Shown here piece after piece: positions 1-11,233 of a stretch of 64,000 bases of DNA. The notes beneath the pieces were generated by a model. The model did no database searches. It was not told the DNA's origin and saw nothing but the letters and a program-made list of their open reading frames with translations. This stretch comes from an uncultured Erwinia sp. Lineage in GTDB: Bacteria; Pseudomonadota; Gammaproteobacteria; Enterobacterales; Enterobacteriaceae. A program made the translations under genes and the position numbers. Positions within the stretch are counted from its first letter, which is position 1. Each line of letters starts with the position of its first letter. The stretch is taken from contig CALYQW010000009.1 in assembly GCA_945290265.1 (NCBI GenBank), positions 45,088 through 109,087 of the forward strand, read 5' to 3'.

Positions 1-365
1 CTGGCTGGCCGGATAAAAATCTGGTGATGATTTTTCAGCCGCACCGCTATACCCGTACCCGTGATTTGTACGATGATTTTGCTAATGTGCTGTCGCAGGT
101 TGATGTATTGCTGATGCTGGGAGTCTATGCGGCGGGCGAAACGCCGATCCCGGGAGCCGACAGCCGCTCACTGTGTCGCACTATTCGTGGCCGTGGAAAA
201 ATTGATCCTATCCTGGTTTCTGAGCATGAGGCGGTACTGGAAATGTTACTGCCGAAGCTGACCGGTAACGATCTGATCCTGGTTCAGGGTGCGGGTAATG
301 TCGGACGTATTGCGCGCCAGCTGGCCGGGAAAAAGTTACAACTGCAGACTAATGAAGGGGAATAA
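1..365 (+). CDS. murC: UDP-N-acetylmuramate--L-alanine ligase, C-terminal part
   Basis: The window opens inside this gene; the reading frame runs from base 3 to the TAA at 363-365 and encodes about the last 120 residues of MurC. MurC adds L-alanine to UDP-MurNAc, the first peptide step of peptidoglycan precursor synthesis in the cytoplasm. Visible parts are the GWPDKNLVM start, the [16 protein letters not shown] segment and the [10 protein letters not shown] and GAGNVGRIA stretches of the C-terminal Mur ligase domain. The stop lies one base before the ddlB start, matching the usual dcw order. The N-terminal and ATP-binding domains lie outside the window. Confidence 0.95.
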   Translation, partial: GWPDKNLVMIFQPHRYTRTRDLYDDFANVLSQVDVLLMLGVYAAGETPIPGADSRSLCRTIRGRGKIDPILVSEHEAVLEMLLPKLTGNDLILVQGAGNVGRIARQLAGKKLQLQTNEGE

Positions 366-366
366 G

Positions 367-1287
367 ATGGCGGATAAAGTTGCCGTATTACTGGGTGGAA
401 CATCCGCAGAGCGCGATGTCTCACTGCTTTCGGGTGCGGCAGTGCTGGCGGGTCTGAAAGAGACTGGTGTTGATGCACATTCGGTAGATATCCGTGATTT
501 TCCGGTAATGGGTCTGAAGGACGCGGGCTTTACTAAAGCATTTATTGCCCTACACGGGCGCGGGGGCGAAGACGGTACGCTGCAGGGCGTACTGGAGTTT
601 TTATCTATCCCCTATACTGGCAGTGGCGTGATGGCGTCGGCTATCACCATGGACAAATTGCGCAGTAAATATCTGTGGCAGGGCTGTGGGCTGCCGGTGG
701 CACCTTTTGTGGCGTTAACCCGGGCACAGATGGACGCCGGGCTGAGCAGCGAGGTTGAAGCGCGTATCAGCGCGCTTGGGCTGCCGCTGTTTGTTAAGCC
801 GAGCCGTGAGGGCTCCAGCGTGGGGATTTCGCGGGTTAACCAGGCGACTGAACTGCCAGCCGCGCTGACTGAAGCGTTTCGTTATGATGATGAAGTGCTG
901 GTTGAAGCCTTTCTTAGCGGCCCGGAATACACCATCGCGGTGATTGGCGAGGAAGTGATGCCTTCCATCCGTATCCAGACTGCCAGCGAGTTTTATGATT
1001 ATCAGGCAAAGTATATCTCTGATGAAACGCAGTATTTTTGTCCGAGCGGGCTGAGTGCAGAGCAGGAAGATGAACTGAAAGCGTTAACGCTGGCGGCATG
1101 GCGCTCGCTGGGCTGTAGTGGCTGGGGGCGCGTTGACGTGATGATGGGCGGTGACGGTCAGTTTTACCTGCTGGAGGTGAATACCTCTCCGGGGATGACC
1201 AGTCACAGTCTGGTGCCAATGGCGGCGAAACAAGCCGGTATGAGCTTCCCGCAGCTGGTTGCGCGTATTCTGGAACTGGCTGACTGA
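367..1287 (+). CDS. ddlB: D-alanine--D-alanine ligase B
   Basis: Joins two D-alanines with ATP to make the terminal dipeptide of the peptidoglycan stem. It encodes 306 residues, the length of E. coli DdlB. The ATP-grasp fold is visible: [13 protein letters not shown] at the N-terminus, the [13 protein letters not shown] substrate loop, [15 protein letters not shown] in the central domain and [19 protein letters not shown] with the magnesium-binding Glu and Asn near the end. The ATG at 367 was chosen over upstream in-frame starts because it follows murC directly and gives the canonical [11 protein letters not shown] start. It is translated as part of the dcw operon and runs directly into ftsQ. 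Confidence 0.96.
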   Translation: MADKVAVLLGGTSAERDVSLLSGAAVLAGLKETGVDAHSVDIRDFPVMGLKDAGFTKAFIALHGRGGEDGTLQGVLEFLSIPYTGSGVMASAITMDKLRSKYLWQGCGLPVAPFVALTRAQMDAGLSSEVEARISALGLPLFVKPSREGSSVGISRVNQATELPAALTEAFRYDDEVLVEAFLSGPEYTIAVIGEEVMPSIRIQTASEFYDYQAKYISDETQYFCPSGLSAEQEDELKALTLAAWRSLGCSGWGRVDVMMGGDGQFYLLEVNTSPGMTSHSLVPMAAKQAGMSFPQLVARILELAD

Positions 1288-1288
1288 T

Positions 1289-2128
1289 ATGTCTCAGGCG
1301 GCTCTGAACGTCCGTAACCGTGACGCAGCGGAAAAAGCCCGCTCCGGTCGGAGCAACGGCACGCGTCTCGCCGGCATCGTGTTTCTGCTGATGGTGATTG
1401 GCGTCATGCTGGCAGGTGGTCTGGTGGTGTTGAAGTGGATGAATGATGCCTCAAGACTGCCACTTTCACGGCTGGTGGTCACCGGGCAGATGCGTTACAC
1501 CACGCATGATGATATCCGCCAGGCGATCCTGTCTCTGGGCGAGCCGGGCACGTTTATGTCGCAGAATGTGGACATTATCCAGCAACAAATTGAACGATTA
1601 CCTTGGATCCAACAGGTTAGTGTACGCAAACAGTGGCCGGATGAGCTAAAAATACATTTAGTGGAATATATTCCTGTTGCGCGCTGGAATGATGTACACA
1701 TGGTTGATGCCGCAGGGAAATCCTTCAGCATCCCGGCCAGCCATCTGGGTAAAGAGAAACTGCCCATGCTGTATGGCCCGGAAGGCAGTGAAAGTGAGGT
1801 GCTGACCGGCTTTCACCAGATGCAGGCTTTGCTGGCGTCGGCCAGATTTAAGCTGAAAGCGGCATCAATGACGGCAAGACGCTCGTGGCAGCTGGTACTG
1901 GATGATGATACCCGCCTTGAACTGGGGCGTACGGATGATATGAAGCGCCTGACGCGATTTATCGCGTTGTATCCTACCCTGTTACAGCAGGGGCAGGCGG
2001 AGAATAAACGTATCAGCTACGTAGATTTACGTTACGACTCCGGCGCAGCAGTAGGATGGACTCCGGCACTCATGACAAACGCTGACAGCGATCAGCAACA
2101 GAATCAGGCACAGGTTAAACAACAATGA
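1289..2128 (+). CDS. ftsQ: cell division protein FtsQ
   Basis: Bitopic inner-membrane division protein that links the FtsBL subcomplex to the rest of the divisome. It encodes 279 residues (E. coli 276). A short cytoplasmic tail is followed by a membrane segment at about residues 27-50, then the periplasmic POTRA domain ([22 protein letters not shown]) and the beta domain ([31 protein letters not shown]). The C-terminus [17 protein letters not shown] is strongly conserved. The start at 1289 gives MSQAALN as in E. coli and lies next to the ddlB stop, suggesting translational coupling. It overlaps the ftsA start by four bases. Confidence 0.96.
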   Translation: MSQAALNVRNRDAAEKARSGRSNGTRLAGIVFLLMVIGVMLAGGLVVLKWMNDASRLPLSRLVVTGQMRYTTHDDIRQAILSLGEPGTFMSQNVDIIQQQIERLPWIQQVSVRKQWPDELKIHLVEYIPVARWNDVHMVDAAGKSFSIPASHLGKEKLPMLYGPEGSESEVLTGFHQMQALLASARFKLKAASMTARRSWQLVLDDDTRLELGRTDDMKRLTRFIALYPTLLQQGQAENKRISYVDLRYDSGAAVGWTPALMTNADSDQQQNQAQVKQQ

Positions 2129-3381
2129 TCAAGTCGACGGACAGAAAACTGGTAGTTGGACTGGAGATAGGTACCGCGAAGGTTGCCGCCTTAGTGGGGG
2201 AAGTTCTGCCCGATGGCATGGTCAATATTATCGGGGTTGGCAGCTGCCCGTCCCGTGGGATGGATAAAGGTGGCGTAAACGACCTGGAGTCGGTAGTCAA
2301 ATGCGTACAGCGTGCTATCGATCAGGCGGAGCTGATGGCGGACTGCCAGATTTCCTCGGTGTATCTGGCGTTATCCGGAAAACATATCAGTTGCCAGAAC
2401 GAAATAGGGATGGTTCCTATTTCAGAAGAAGAAGTAACTATGGAGGATGTGGAAAATGTGGTCCATACCGCGAAATCCGTAAGGGTTCGTGATGAACATC
2501 GCATCCTGCACGTCATTCCTCAGGAATATGCGATTGACTATCAGGAAGGGATAAAAAATCCGGTAGGGTTGTCAGGTGTGCGCATGCAGGCAAAAGTCCA
2601 TCTGATCACCTGCCATAACGATATGGCTAAAAATATCGTGAAGGCGGTGGAACGGTGTGGTCTGAAAGTTGACCAGCTCATCTTTGCCGGTCTCGCGGCC
2701 AGCTATGCTGTATTGACGGAAGATGAACGCGAACTGGGCGTCTGTGTCGTGGATATTGGCGGTGGAACCATGGATATTGCCGTCTATACTGGCGGTGCGC
2801 TGCGCCACACCAAAGTGATTCCTTATGCCGGGAATGTGGTGACCAGTGATATCGCCTATGCTTTTGGCACGCCGCCAACCGATGCGGAAGCGATTAAAGT
2901 GCGTCATGGCTGTGCGCTGGGCTCAATTGTAGGTAAAGACGAAAATGTCGAAGTGCCGAGTGTCGGTGGCCGACCTCCGCGCAGCCTGCAGCGCCAGACG
3001 CTGGCTGAAGTGATTGAGCCGCGTTACACCGAACTGCTTAATCTGGTAAATGATGAAATCCTGCAATTGCAGGAACAGCTGCGCCAGCAGGGCGTGAAGC
3101 ACCATCTGGCGGCGGGGATTGTCCTGACCGGCGGTGCCGCGCAGATTGAAGGGCTGGCAGACTGCGCCCAACGGGTATTCCACACCCAGGTGCGTATCGG
3201 CCAGCCGCTGAATATTACCGGATTAACCGACTATGCGCAGGAGCCGTACTACTCTACTGCAGTAGGGCTGCTGCATTACGGAAAAGAGTCTCACCTGAAT
3301 GGTGAGGCTGACGTCGAAAAAAGAGCCTCAGTGGGTAACTGGTTCAAGAAAATCAACAGCTGGCTGAGAAAAGAGTTTTAA
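2125..3381 (+). CDS. ftsA: cell division protein FtsA
   Basis: Actin-like ATPase that tethers FtsZ filaments to the membrane and recruits later division proteins. It encodes 418 residues, close to the E. coli length of 420. Actin-family phosphate-binding loops are visible as [16 protein letters not shown] near residue 12 and [17 protein letters not shown] near residue 205, with [12 protein letters not shown] near residue 335. The last residues, [15 protein letters not shown], form the amphipathic membrane-targeting helix. The start overlaps the end of ftsQ. Confidence 0.97.
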   Translation: MIKSTDRKLVVGLEIGTAKVAALVGEVLPDGMVNIIGVGSCPSRGMDKGGVNDLESVVKCVQRAIDQAELMADCQISSVYLALSGKHISCQNEIGMVPISEEEVTMEDVENVVHTAKSVRVRDEHRILHVIPQEYAIDYQEGIKNPVGLSGVRMQAKVHLITCHNDMAKNIVKAVERCGLKVDQLIFAGLAASYAVLTEDERELGVCVVDIGGGTMDIAVYTGGALRHTKVIPYAGNVVTSDIAYAFGTPPTDAEAIKVRHGCALGSIVGKDENVEVPSVGGRPPRSLQRQTLAEVIEPRYTELLNLVNDEILQLQEQLRQQGVKHHLAAGIVLTGGAAQIEGLADCAQRVFHTQVRIGQPLNITGLTDYAQEPYYSTAVGLLHYGKESHLNGEADVEKRASVGNWFKKINSWLRKEF

Positions 3382-3452
3382 TTTGTACCGAGGGGAGCCG
3401 GCTAAAGCCATTTAGTCATCCCCGGTTTACAAACACATAACGGAGAGAAATT

Positions 3453-4607
3453 ATGTTTGAACCTATGGAATTAACCAATGACGCGGTGATTAAAGTCATC
3501 GGCGTCGGCGGCGGCGGCGGTAACGCCGTAGAACATATGGTCCGTGAGCGTATTGAAGGCGTGGAATTCTTCGCGGTGAATACCGATGCTCAGGCACTGC
3601 GGAAGACTGCCGTTGGGCAAACCATCCAGATTGGTAATGGAATTACCAAAGGTCTGGGTGCGGGGGCGAACCCGGAAGTTGGCCGCAACTCAGCTGAAGA
3701 AGATCGTGAAGCGCTGCGTCAGGCACTGGAAGGTGCAGACATGGTGTTTATCGCTGCCGGCATGGGGGGCGGTACGGGTACGGGTGCTGCCCCGGTGGTG
3801 GCTGAAGTGGCGAAGGACCTGGGCATCCTCACCGTTGCCGTGGTGACCAAACCCTTCAATTTTGAAGGCAAAAAGCGTATGGCTTTTGCCGAGCAGGGGA
3901 TCGCTGAGCTGTCCAAGCATGTGGACTCGCTGATCACCATCCCTAACGACAAACTGCTGAAAGTGCTGGGCCGCGGTATCTCCCTGCTGGATGCGTTTGG
4001 CGCAGCGAATGACGTACTGAAAGGCGCGGTGCAGGGTATTGCCGAGCTTATCACCCGTCCGGGTCTGATGAACGTTGACTTCGCCGACGTGCGCACCGTG
4101 ATGTCCGAAATGGGTTATGCCATGATGGGATCCGGCGTAGCCTGTGGTGAAGACCGTGCTGAAGAAGCCGCTGAAATGGCGATTTCCAGTCCGCTGCTGG
4201 AAGATATCGATCTGTCCGGTGCGCGTGGTGTGCTGGTTAACATCACCGCTGGTTTCGACCTGCGTCTGGATGAGTTCGAGACCGTGGGTAACACCATCCG
4301 TGCCTTTGCATCCGACAACGCCACTGTGGTTATTGGTACTTCACTGGATCCGGAAATGAACGATGAGCTGCGCGTCACCGTGGTGGCTACCGGTATCGGT
4401 ATGGACAAACGTCCTGAAATTACCCTGGTCACTAACAAGCAACCAGCTCAGCCGGTAATCGACCATCGTTATCAGCAGCACGGTATGTCACCGCTGCCGC
4501 AGGAACAGAAACCTGCTGCTAAAGTGGTCAACGAGCCGGGTGCCGCTGCAGGTAAAGAGCCTGACTATCTGGACATTCCTGCTTTTCTGCGGAAACAGGC
4601 AGACTAA
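3453..4607 (+). CDS. ftsZ: cell division GTPase FtsZ
   Basis: Tubulin homolog that polymerises into the Z-ring. It encodes 384 residues (E. coli 383). The GTP-binding tubulin signature [13 protein letters not shown] lies near residue 105 and the T7 loop [11 protein letters not shown] near residue 207. A variable linker is followed by the C-terminal peptide [14 protein letters not shown], the docking site for FtsA, ZipA and ZapD. A good Shine-Dalgarno sequence (ACGGAGAG) precedes the ATG. It lies 71 bases after ftsA; promoters for ftsZ usually lie inside upstream genes, which I did not map here. The partner ZapD is encoded about 7 kb downstream. Confidence 0.98.
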   Translation: MFEPMELTNDAVIKVIGVGGGGGNAVEHMVRERIEGVEFFAVNTDAQALRKTAVGQTIQIGNGITKGLGAGANPEVGRNSAEEDREALRQALEGADMVFIAAGMGGGTGTGAAPVVAEVAKDLGILTVAVVTKPFNFEGKKRMAFAEQGIAELSKHVDSLITIPNDKLLKVLGRGISLLDAFGAANDVLKGAVQGIAELITRPGLMNVDFADVRTVMSEMGYAMMGSGVACGEDRAEEAAEMAISSPLLEDIDLSGARGVLVNITAGFDLRLDEFETVGNTIRAFASDNATVVIGTSLDPEMNDELRVTVVATGIGMDKRPEITLVTNKQPAQPVIDHRYQQHGMSPLPQEQKPAAKVVNEPGAAAGKEPDYLDIPAFLRKQAD

Positions 4608-4678
4608 GAATTGTCAGTTAATAGTAAATTCGGCTCTTTGTGCTAAACTGTCGCCGCGTCGGTCTGGTAAACTCATGA

Positions 4679-5626
<948 letters not shown>

Positions 5627-5637
5627 GCTGGTACTCA

Positions 5638-5666
5638 GTTTCCGCCGGCCCTTCCCGGCGGAGAAA
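5638..5666. terminator. hairpin between lpxC and the DUF721 gene
   Basis: An inverted repeat with arms TTTCCGCCGG and CCGGCGGAGAAA sits between the convergent ends of lpxC and the DUF721 gene. Position and stem strength fit a bidirectional terminator, although neither side has a long T-run. Confidence 0.6.
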
Positions 5667-5672
5667 GCAGGA

Positions 5673-6182
5673 TTAACGACTGGTTGAGCGGGTACTCTCT
5701 CCGGCGCGCGCAGCCAGTCGTTCTAATGTTTCTTTCAGCTTTTTCGGACTGCGCTCCGCTACTCCACGTAAAATCTCCGCACTGTCTGCGCTTAGCTGGC
5801 GTAATAACGGTTTTTCAACGGTTGTTGGCTGAGTGCTGCTTTCTTGCACGGATTTCTGCCCTTTTGCAGCCAGCGAGGGATTTATCCTGATGTCGATCGC
5901 CGTTAATGATGGTAATATCTGGCTGCGTAATGCCGATAATAAACTGGACTGTTCATAGCGTAAACGCATCAGCCAGCTGGCATTCGCCGTTTCAATAACC
6001 AGAATTCCCTGACGGAAATTTGCCACGCGGCACCAGGGATGTAACTGTGCCGGAATAATCCCCTGCACTGCACGATTAAGCTGGTTCAACGCAATGGCGC
6101 GTTGCTGCACCTGTTGCAGAACGCTTTGCTGCTGAGCCTGATCGAAAAAAATTTCAATTGATTGTGGGCGACTATCACGCAT
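5673..6182 (-). CDS. DUF721 (DciA-like) protein
   Basis: Encodes 169 residues starting MRDSRPQSIEIFFDQ. The N-terminal half carries the DUF721 core: AIALNQLNRAVQGIIPAQLHPWCRVANFRQGILVIETANASWLMRLRYEQ, a KH-like fold. DUF721 proteins that load replicative helicase are called DciA in bacteria lacking DnaC. The C-terminal 60 residues are polar and low in conservation, ending RAAEGST-like with Arg and Ser. The gene sits on the opposite strand between lpxC and secM, where E. coli K-12 has no gene, and is divergent from secM with only 21 bases between start codons. Whether it acts in DNA replication here or is an accessory family member cannot be told from the sequence. Confidence 0.8.
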   Translation of the reverse strand: MRDSRPQSIEIFFDQAQQQSVLQQVQQRAIALNQLNRAVQGIIPAQLHPWCRVANFRQGILVIETANASWLMRLRYEQSSLLSALRSQILPSLTAIDIRINPSLAAKGQKSVQESSTQPTTVEKPLLRQLSADSAEILRGVAERSPKKLKETLERLAARAGESTRSTSR

Positions 6183-6203
6183 AGCAAGCTCCGGCGGAAC
6201 ACT

Positions 6204-6701
6204 GTGATTGGTATTCTAAATTGTTGGCGACAATTTGGCAGGCGTTTTTTCTGGCCACATCTCCTGTTGGGGATGGTCGCGGCTACGCTTGGCCTGCCAC
6301 AGGCATCAGCCCACGATCGCGCGGCTTTAGCAGAAACTCCATCGCGCAGCCTGAATATCGGTTGCGTCAGCGCTATCGACCATCTGGCGTTACTGCAAAG
6401 CAGCCTGCGCCGCGCATCCTGCAATGTTGATTACTGGCATCAACATGCTATCCGCACGGTTATTCGCCATCTCTCTTTCACCCTGACGCCGGCGGTTGCC
6501 GAACCTGCTCAGCCTTTGCAGGCGCATCAGCAGCGCGCATTACTCAATACGCTGAACGCGTTACTCACGCTTGAGGTTCAGCCCGCGGCGACGATTCGCT
6601 CTGTGGCGCTGCCTGATATCCGCGCAACGTCCGGCTACTGTTGTCGCTTATGGCTGGCGCAGGTGCAGGGGATCCGCGCCGGACCTGCCCTTCTCATCTG
6701 A
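6204..6701 (+). CDS. secM: secretion monitor SecM (ribosome arrest peptide)
   Basis: Secreted leader protein that stalls the ribosome until it is pulled by the Sec machinery, which exposes the secA ribosome-binding site. The GTG at 6204 was chosen because it gives VIGILNCWRQFGRRFFWPHLLLGMVAATLGLPQASA, matching the long signal sequence of E. coli SecM; this gives 165 residues against 170. The arrest motif near the C-terminus reads WLAQVQGIRAGP, keeping the Trp, Gln and GIRAGP core, and is followed by ALLI and the stop. Residues just upstream of the core differ from the E. coli FSTPVW. The gene lies 70 bases before secA, so regulation of secA by stalling is probably conserved. Confidence 0.93.
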   Translation: MIGILNCWRQFGRRFFWPHLLLGMVAATLGLPQASAHDRAALAETPSRSLNIGCVSAIDHLALLQSSLRRASCNVDYWHQHAIRTVIRHLSFTLTPAVAEPAQPLQAHQQRALLNTLNALLTLEVQPAATIRSVALPDIRATSGYCCRLWLAQVQGIRAGPALLI

Positions 6702-6771
6702 TAAAAAAATTCTGTCTGAAACCTATTATTACAAAGTCACCATCACCGGTGATTAAGAGAAGCTATTGATT

Positions 6772-9477
6772 ATGTTAACGAAAATACTGACTAAAATTTT
6801 TGGCAGCAGCAACGATCGTACGCTGCGCCGCATGCGCAAAGTTGTTGAGCAGATTAATCAGATGGAGCCGGATTTTGAAAAACTGTCTGATGATGAGCTG
6901 AAAGCGAAAACCGTCGAATTCCGTGCCCGTCTGGAAAAAGGCGAAGTGCTGGAAAACCTGATCCCGGAAGCTTTTGCTACCGTGCGTGAAGCCAGTAAGC
7001 GTGTGTTTGGTATGCGCCACTTTGACGTACAGCTGCTGGGCGGTATGGTACTGAACGAGCGCTGTATTGCCGAGATGCGTACCGGTGAAGGTAAAACCCT
7101 GACGGCAACCCTGCCTGCTTATCTGAACGCCCTGAGCGGCAAAGGCGTTCACGTTGTCACGGTGAACGACTATCTGGCACAGCGTGATGCGGAAAATAAC
7201 CGTGGGCTGTTTGAGTTCCTCGGACTGAGCATCGGCATTAACCTGCCGGGCATGCCGGCACCGGCCAAGCGTGAAGCTTATGCGGCGGATATTACCTACG
7301 GCACCAACAATGAATACGGCTTTGACTATTTGCGTGACAATATGGCGTTCAGCCCGGAAGAGCGGGTACAACGCAAGCTGCACTATGCGCTGGTGGATGA
7401 GGTTGACTCGATTCTGATTGATGAAGCGCGTACCCCGCTGATTATCTCCGGCCCGGCGGAAGACAGTTCAGAACTGTATATCAAGGTAAACAAAATCATT
7501 CCTGGTCTGATCCGTCAGGAAAAAGAAGATTCCGATACCTTCCAGGGAGAAGGTCACTTTTCTGTAGACGAAAAAGCGCGCCAGGTTCATCTGACTGAGC
7601 GCGGCCTGGTGGCGATTGAAGAGCTGATGGTCAGCGAAGGGATCATGCAGGAAGGTGAATCCCTCTACTCGCCTAATAACATTATGATGATGCACCACGT
7701 TACAGCGGCGCTGCGTGCTCATGTGCTGTTTACCCGTGACGTTGATTACATTGTTAAAGATGGTGAAGTGATCATCGTTGATGAACACACCGGGCGTACC
7801 ATGCAGGGACGTCGCTGGTCTGATGGTCTGCATCAGGCAGTCGAAGCCAAAGAAGGCGTTGAGATTCAGAACGAAAACCAGACGCTGGCTTCAATCACTT
7901 TCCAGAACTACTTCCGTCTGTATGAAAAACTGGCGGGTATGACCGGTACTGCAGATACCGAAGCCTTTGAATTCAGTTCGATCTATAAGCTGGATACCAT
8001 TGTGGTGCCAACCAACCGGCCAATGGTGCGTAAAGATATGGCTGACCTGGTCTATATGACCGAGAAAGAGAAAATCGATGCCATTATCGAAGATATCCGT
8101 GAGCGCACGGCGAACGGTCAACCGGTGCTGGTAGGGACGATTTCCATCGAAAAATCAGAAGTGGTCTCTAACGAACTGACGCGCGCCGGTATCAAACACG
8201 CAGTACTGAATGCTAAATTCCATGCCCGTGAAGCGGATATCGTGGCACAGGCAGGCCAGCCGGGTGCGGTGACTATCGCCACCAATATGGCCGGTCGTGG
8301 TACCGATATTGTGCTGGGGGGAAGCTGGCAGGCGGAGGTCGCTGCGCTGACTGAACCGACAGAAGAGCAGATTGCTGAGATCAAACGTCACTGGCAGGTT
8401 CGTCATGATGCTGTGCTGGCTTCCGGTGGTCTGCATATCATTGGTACTGAGCGCCATGAATCACGCCGTATTGATAACCAGCTGCGCGGTCGTTCCGGCC
8501 GTCAGGGTGATAACGGCTCTTCACGTTTCTACCTGTCTATGGAAGATGCGCTGATGCGTATTTTCGCTTCAGATCGTGTCACCAATATGATGCGTAAGCT
8601 GGGGATGAAACCTGGCGAAGCCATTGAACACCCGTGGGTGACGAAAGCGATTGCCAATGCGCAGCGTAAAGTTGAAAGCCGCAACTTTGATATCCGTAAA
8701 CAGCTGCTGGAATATGACGATGTGGCCAACGATCAGCGCCGTGCCATTTACTCCCAGCGTAACGAGCTGTTAGATGTGTCTGATGTGTCCGAAACCATCA
8801 ACAGCATTCGTGAAGACGTGTTTAAAGCGACCATCGACAGCTTTATTCCACCGCAGTCACTGGAAGAAATGTGGGATGTGCCTGGTTTGCAGGAGCGTCT
8901 GAAAACCGACTTTGATCTTGATCTGCCGATTGCTGAGTGGCTGGATAAAGAGCCAGAACTACATGAAGAAACGCTGCGCGAGCGTATTATGCAGCAGGCG
9001 CAGGAAATGTATCACGGTAAAGAAGAAGTGGTTGGCGCTGAAATGATGCGCAACTTCGAGAAAGGCGTGATGTTGCAAACCCTGGACTCGTTGTGGAAAG
9101 AGCACCTGGCTGCGATGGATTATCTGCGTCAGGGGATTCATCTGCGCGGCTATGCGCAGAAAGATCCTAAGCAGGAGTACAAGCGTGAATCCTTTGCGAT
9201 GTTTGCGGCGATGCTGGAATCCCTGAAATATGAGGTGGTCAGCTCGCTGAGCAAGGTTCAGGTACGCATGCCGGAAGAAGTTGAGCAGATGGAAGAACAT
9301 CGTCGTCAGGAAGCTGAGCGCCTTGCGCAGCATCAGCAGTTGAGTCATCTGAATGATGATGATCAGGCTGCTCAGTCACTGGCGGCCCAGGGTGGCGATC
9401 GAAAAATAGGCCGCAACGATCTCTGTCCTTGTGGTTCCGGAAAAAAATATAAGCAGTGTCATGGCCGTCTGGTCTGA
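6772..9477 (+). CDS. secA: preprotein translocase ATPase SecA
   Basis: Motor ATPase that drives proteins through SecYEG. It encodes 901 residues, the E. coli length, starting at the ATG at 6772 ([21 protein letters not shown]); a TTG six bases upstream is not needed. Visible are the Walker [14 protein letters not shown] (near 105), Walker [16 protein letters not shown] (near 208), the helicase motif [11 protein letters not shown] and [11 protein letters not shown], and the C-terminal zinc motif [17 protein letters not shown], which binds SecB. Translation is expected to be controlled by SecM stalling. Confidence 0.98.
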   Translation: MLTKILTKIFGSSNDRTLRRMRKVVEQINQMEPDFEKLSDDELKAKTVEFRARLEKGEVLENLIPEAFATVREASKRVFGMRHFDVQLLGGMVLNERCIAEMRTGEGKTLTATLPAYLNALSGKGVHVVTVNDYLAQRDAENNRGLFEFLGLSIGINLPGMPAPAKREAYAADITYGTNNEYGFDYLRDNMAFSPEERVQRKLHYALVDEVDSILIDEARTPLIISGPAEDSSELYIKVNKIIPGLIRQEKEDSDTFQGEGHFSVDEKARQVHLTERGLVAIEELMVSEGIMQEGESLYSPNNIMMMHHVTAALRAHVLFTRDVDYIVKDGEVIIVDEHTGRTMQGRRWSDGLHQAVEAKEGVEIQNENQTLASITFQNYFRLYEKLAGMTGTADTEAFEFSSIYKLDTIVVPTNRPMVRKDMADLVYMTEKEKIDAIIEDIRERTANGQPVLVGTISIEKSEVVSNELTRAGIKHAVLNAKFHAREADIVAQAGQPGAVTIATNMAGRGTDIVLGGSWQAEVAALTEPTEEQIAEIKRHWQVRHDAVLASGGLHIIGTERHESRRIDNQLRGRSGRQGDNGSSRFYLSMEDALMRIFASDRVTNMMRKLGMKPGEAIEHPWVTKAIANAQRKVESRNFDIRKQLLEYDDVANDQRRAIYSQRNELLDVSDVSETINSIREDVFKATIDSFIPPQSLEEMWDVPGLQERLKTDFDLDLPIAEWLDKEPELHEETLRERIMQQAQEMYHGKEEVVGAEMMRNFEKGVMLQTLDSLWKEHLAAMDYLRQGIHLRGYAQKDPKQEYKRESFAMFAAMLESLKYEVVSSLSKVQVRMPEEVEQMEEHRRQEAERLAQHQQLSHLNDDDQAAQSLAAQGGDRKIGRNDLCPCGSGKKYKQCHGRLV

Positions 9478-9488
9478 TAATCTGCAGG

Positions 9489-9511
9489 GGCCCCGTCAGG
9501 GGCCTTTTTTT
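9489..9511 (+). terminator. rho-independent terminator of secA
   Basis: Stem GGCCCC with loop GTCA and GGGGCC is followed directly by seven T residues, twelve bases after the secA stop. Confidence 0.9.
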
Positions 9512-9580
9512 GGGTACTTTTCTGAGATTTTGCCTGCTTTCTCTGTGCGTTTTATAGTGAGCAAAGCGGCTGCCACATGC

Positions 9581-10069
9581 TCAGCGGCTGAAAAATCCTC
9601 TAAGGGTATTTAGCCAGGCAGGGGAGTGATCGGCAGAGTTCGCAGGAGAGTGGCGCTGTACTGATTCTGTCCGTGTATGACGCGCTTTTATTTCAGGTTG
9701 CGCTGGCTGATTTATTTTTCGTAATAAACTTTTGTCCAGTTTCAAACCATAGTAGGGAACCGTAACCAGAATGCCTGCAGGAAGCTGATTACGTTGAAAA
9801 AGCGCACGTAACTGAAAGACCATTTGATGATAATTATTACTGCGTACCGGCAGCTGGCTTTCGCACCAGACAACACTGATAATATCTTTTTTACTGGTTA
9901 TATTTTTCAGTAAACAGATTAGCAATCTTTTCTGGCTTTCAGTAATAGAAATTTTTTTGTTAAGCTGAGGGAATATAAGTTTATTATTCAGACAGTCAAC
10001 ATCCAGTACATCTTCAAACTGGATGTTTTCAATATTGATAATATTCTCGCACTGGACAAGAGTGAACAT
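9581..10069 (-). CDS. orphan winged-helix (OmpR/CadC-type) DNA-binding protein
   Basis: Encodes 162 residues. The section ISITESQKRLLICLLKNITSKKDIISVVWCESQLPVRSNNYHQMVFQLRALFQR, about residues 40-95, reads as an OmpR-type winged helix: SQKRLL is the start of helix 1 and NNYHQMVFQLRALF the recognition helix, followed by the wing GILVTVPYYGLKL. There is no receiver domain and no membrane segment, unlike CadC or ToxR. The C-terminal 50 residues are polar and basic with no recognisable fold. The DNA is AT-rich compared with its neighbours and sits alone between secA and mutT, which suggests acquired material. Target genes are unknown. Confidence 0.7.
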   Translation of the reverse strand: MFTLVQCENIINIENIQFEDVLDVDCLNNKLIFPQLNKKISITESQKRLLICLLKNITSKKDIISVVWCESQLPVRSNNYHQMVFQLRALFQRNQLPAGILVTVPYYGLKLDKSLLRKINQPAQPEIKARHTRTESVQRHSPANSADHSPAWLNTLRGFFSR

Positions 10070-10373
10070 TTCTTGTTTATTCCTTTGTGACTTTTACTGT
10101 AATGGCAAGCAAAAAATGCCAACGGATGAGTGACGCTGTTCAACACTGTTATCGCTTCAGAGGTGCGATTTTTTCTCCGCATCCCAATATTAAAACTGAA
10201 TAATTTTAACGCAAGAGCAATGTGTTTTATTAATTTATGAAATCATGAAATATAATTTAACTTACTTTGTTATTGAAATTTATTGCCGCTAAAATTGGGT
10301 GATTAATCTACAGGTGGCGGGGAATCAGCAACCTGTTTTTAACCAGGAGACTTAATTCGCTTATGTATTAATA

Positions 10374-10604
10374 TTAGCGCAGGATATATCGGGCATTATA
10401 ATATACTTTTAACATATCAACATCATAGGGTTGATGATATGCTGCGGTTAATCTGGAGTCGCACCAGGCAACGATGATATTATTAAGCATTATTTTTGCT
10501 CTGCTTTGACGGGGAAGGCACCCGATAACGTCATAGCCTGACAACTGGATAATCATGAAACATTTACAGGTCGTAATTGGGATAATCCGCAGATCGGATA
10601 ACAA
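10374..10604 (-). pseudogene. remnant of a second winged-helix regulator
   Basis: A 76-residue reading frame on the minus strand contains IIVAWCDSRLTAAYHQPYDV followed by DMLKVYYNARYI, which lines up with IISVVWCESQLPVRSNNYHQ and FQLRALFQR of the intact gene at 9581-10069. It lacks the N-terminal dimer part and the wing, and its 5' end runs into mutT. It is best read as the decayed relic of a paralog, though a tiny expressed protein cannot be excluded. The remaining bases from 10070 to 10554 are AT-rich and show no other gene. Confidence 0.45.
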
Positions 10605-10953
10605 TATCTTTCTGGCTCAGCGGGCCGCGGATTCTTCAATGGCAAATATGTGGGAGTTTCCGGGGGGGAAAATCGAGCCGGGTGAAACACCAAAGCAGGC
10701 ACTGACGCGCGAGTTACAGGAAGAAACCGGGATCGAGGTGGTATCCGCTCAGGCCTGGGATCGTGTTGAACATATCTACGACGATCTGATGCTGACGCTT
10801 CATTTCTTTATGGTGGATAAATGGCATGGTGAACCCTGGGGAAGGGAAGGTCAGCCTTCGCGTTGGGTCGCTCAGCGTGATTTACAGGCGGATGAGTTTC
10901 CACCAGCCAATGCGGACATTGTGGCGCGCCTGTTGGCTGAAGCCACTGCCTGA
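10555..10953 (+). CDS. mutT: 8-oxo-dGTP diphosphatase MutT
   Basis: Hydrolyses 8-oxo-dGTP and prevents A:T to C:G transversions. It encodes 132 residues (E. coli 129). The Nudix box is complete: GGKIEPGETPKQALTRELQEETGIE at about residues 37-61 with the metal-binding REx2EE glutamates. KHLQVVIGIIRRSDNNIFLAQR is the typical first strand. It lies more than 1 kb after secA because of the regulator and relic inserted between them, whereas E. coli has secA and mutT adjacent. Confidence 0.96.
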   Translation: MKHLQVVIGIIRRSDNNIFLAQRAADSSMANMWEFPGGKIEPGETPKQALTRELQEETGIEVVSAQAWDRVEHIYDDLMLTLHFFMVDKWHGEPWGREGQPSRWVAQRDLQADEFPPANADIVARLLAEATA

Positions 10954-10964
10954 TTAGCATACTC

Positions 10965-10989
10965 CTGACGGACAGGCTCTGTCCGTCAG
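10965..10989. terminator. hairpin between convergent mutT and yacG
   Basis: Perfect 11-bp arms CTGACGGACAG and CTGTCCGTCAG enclose a GCT loop, ten bases after mutT. No T-run follows on either strand, so termination is probable but not certain. Confidence 0.6.
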
Positions 10990-11018
10990 AGAAGCACAAA
11001 GGCTGAAGGTTCGCTGAC

Positions 11019-11222
11019 TCAGTCAGTGTCCGGCGAGGCTTCACTCCATTCTTCGCTTTCGTTCTGTTCACCGCGACTGGCAATACGCTTTTCTTCAGCC
11101 GCCCATTCGCCCAAATCTATTAGCTGGCAGCGTTTAGAGCAGAATGGACGCCAGTGACTTGCTCCATTCCAGATAACCGCTTTGCCACATCCGGGGCAGT
11201 CTACTTTAGTGATCACATTCAT
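11019..11222 (-). CDS. yacG: DNA gyrase inhibitor YacG, zinc-binding
   Basis: Encodes 67 residues (E. coli 65). Four cysteines arranged as CPGCGK and [15 protein letters not shown] bind one zinc, which is the family signature. In E. coli YacG binds GyrB and inhibits gyrase. An acidic tail ([13 protein letters not shown]) follows. It is the last gene of the coaE-zapD-yacG operon and lies 11 bases after zapD. Confidence 0.95.
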   Translation of the reverse strand: MNVITKVDCPGCGKAVIWNGASHWRPFCSKRCQLIDLGEWAAEEKRIASRGEQNESEEWSEASPDTD

Positions 11223-11233
11223 CGCTGACTCTC

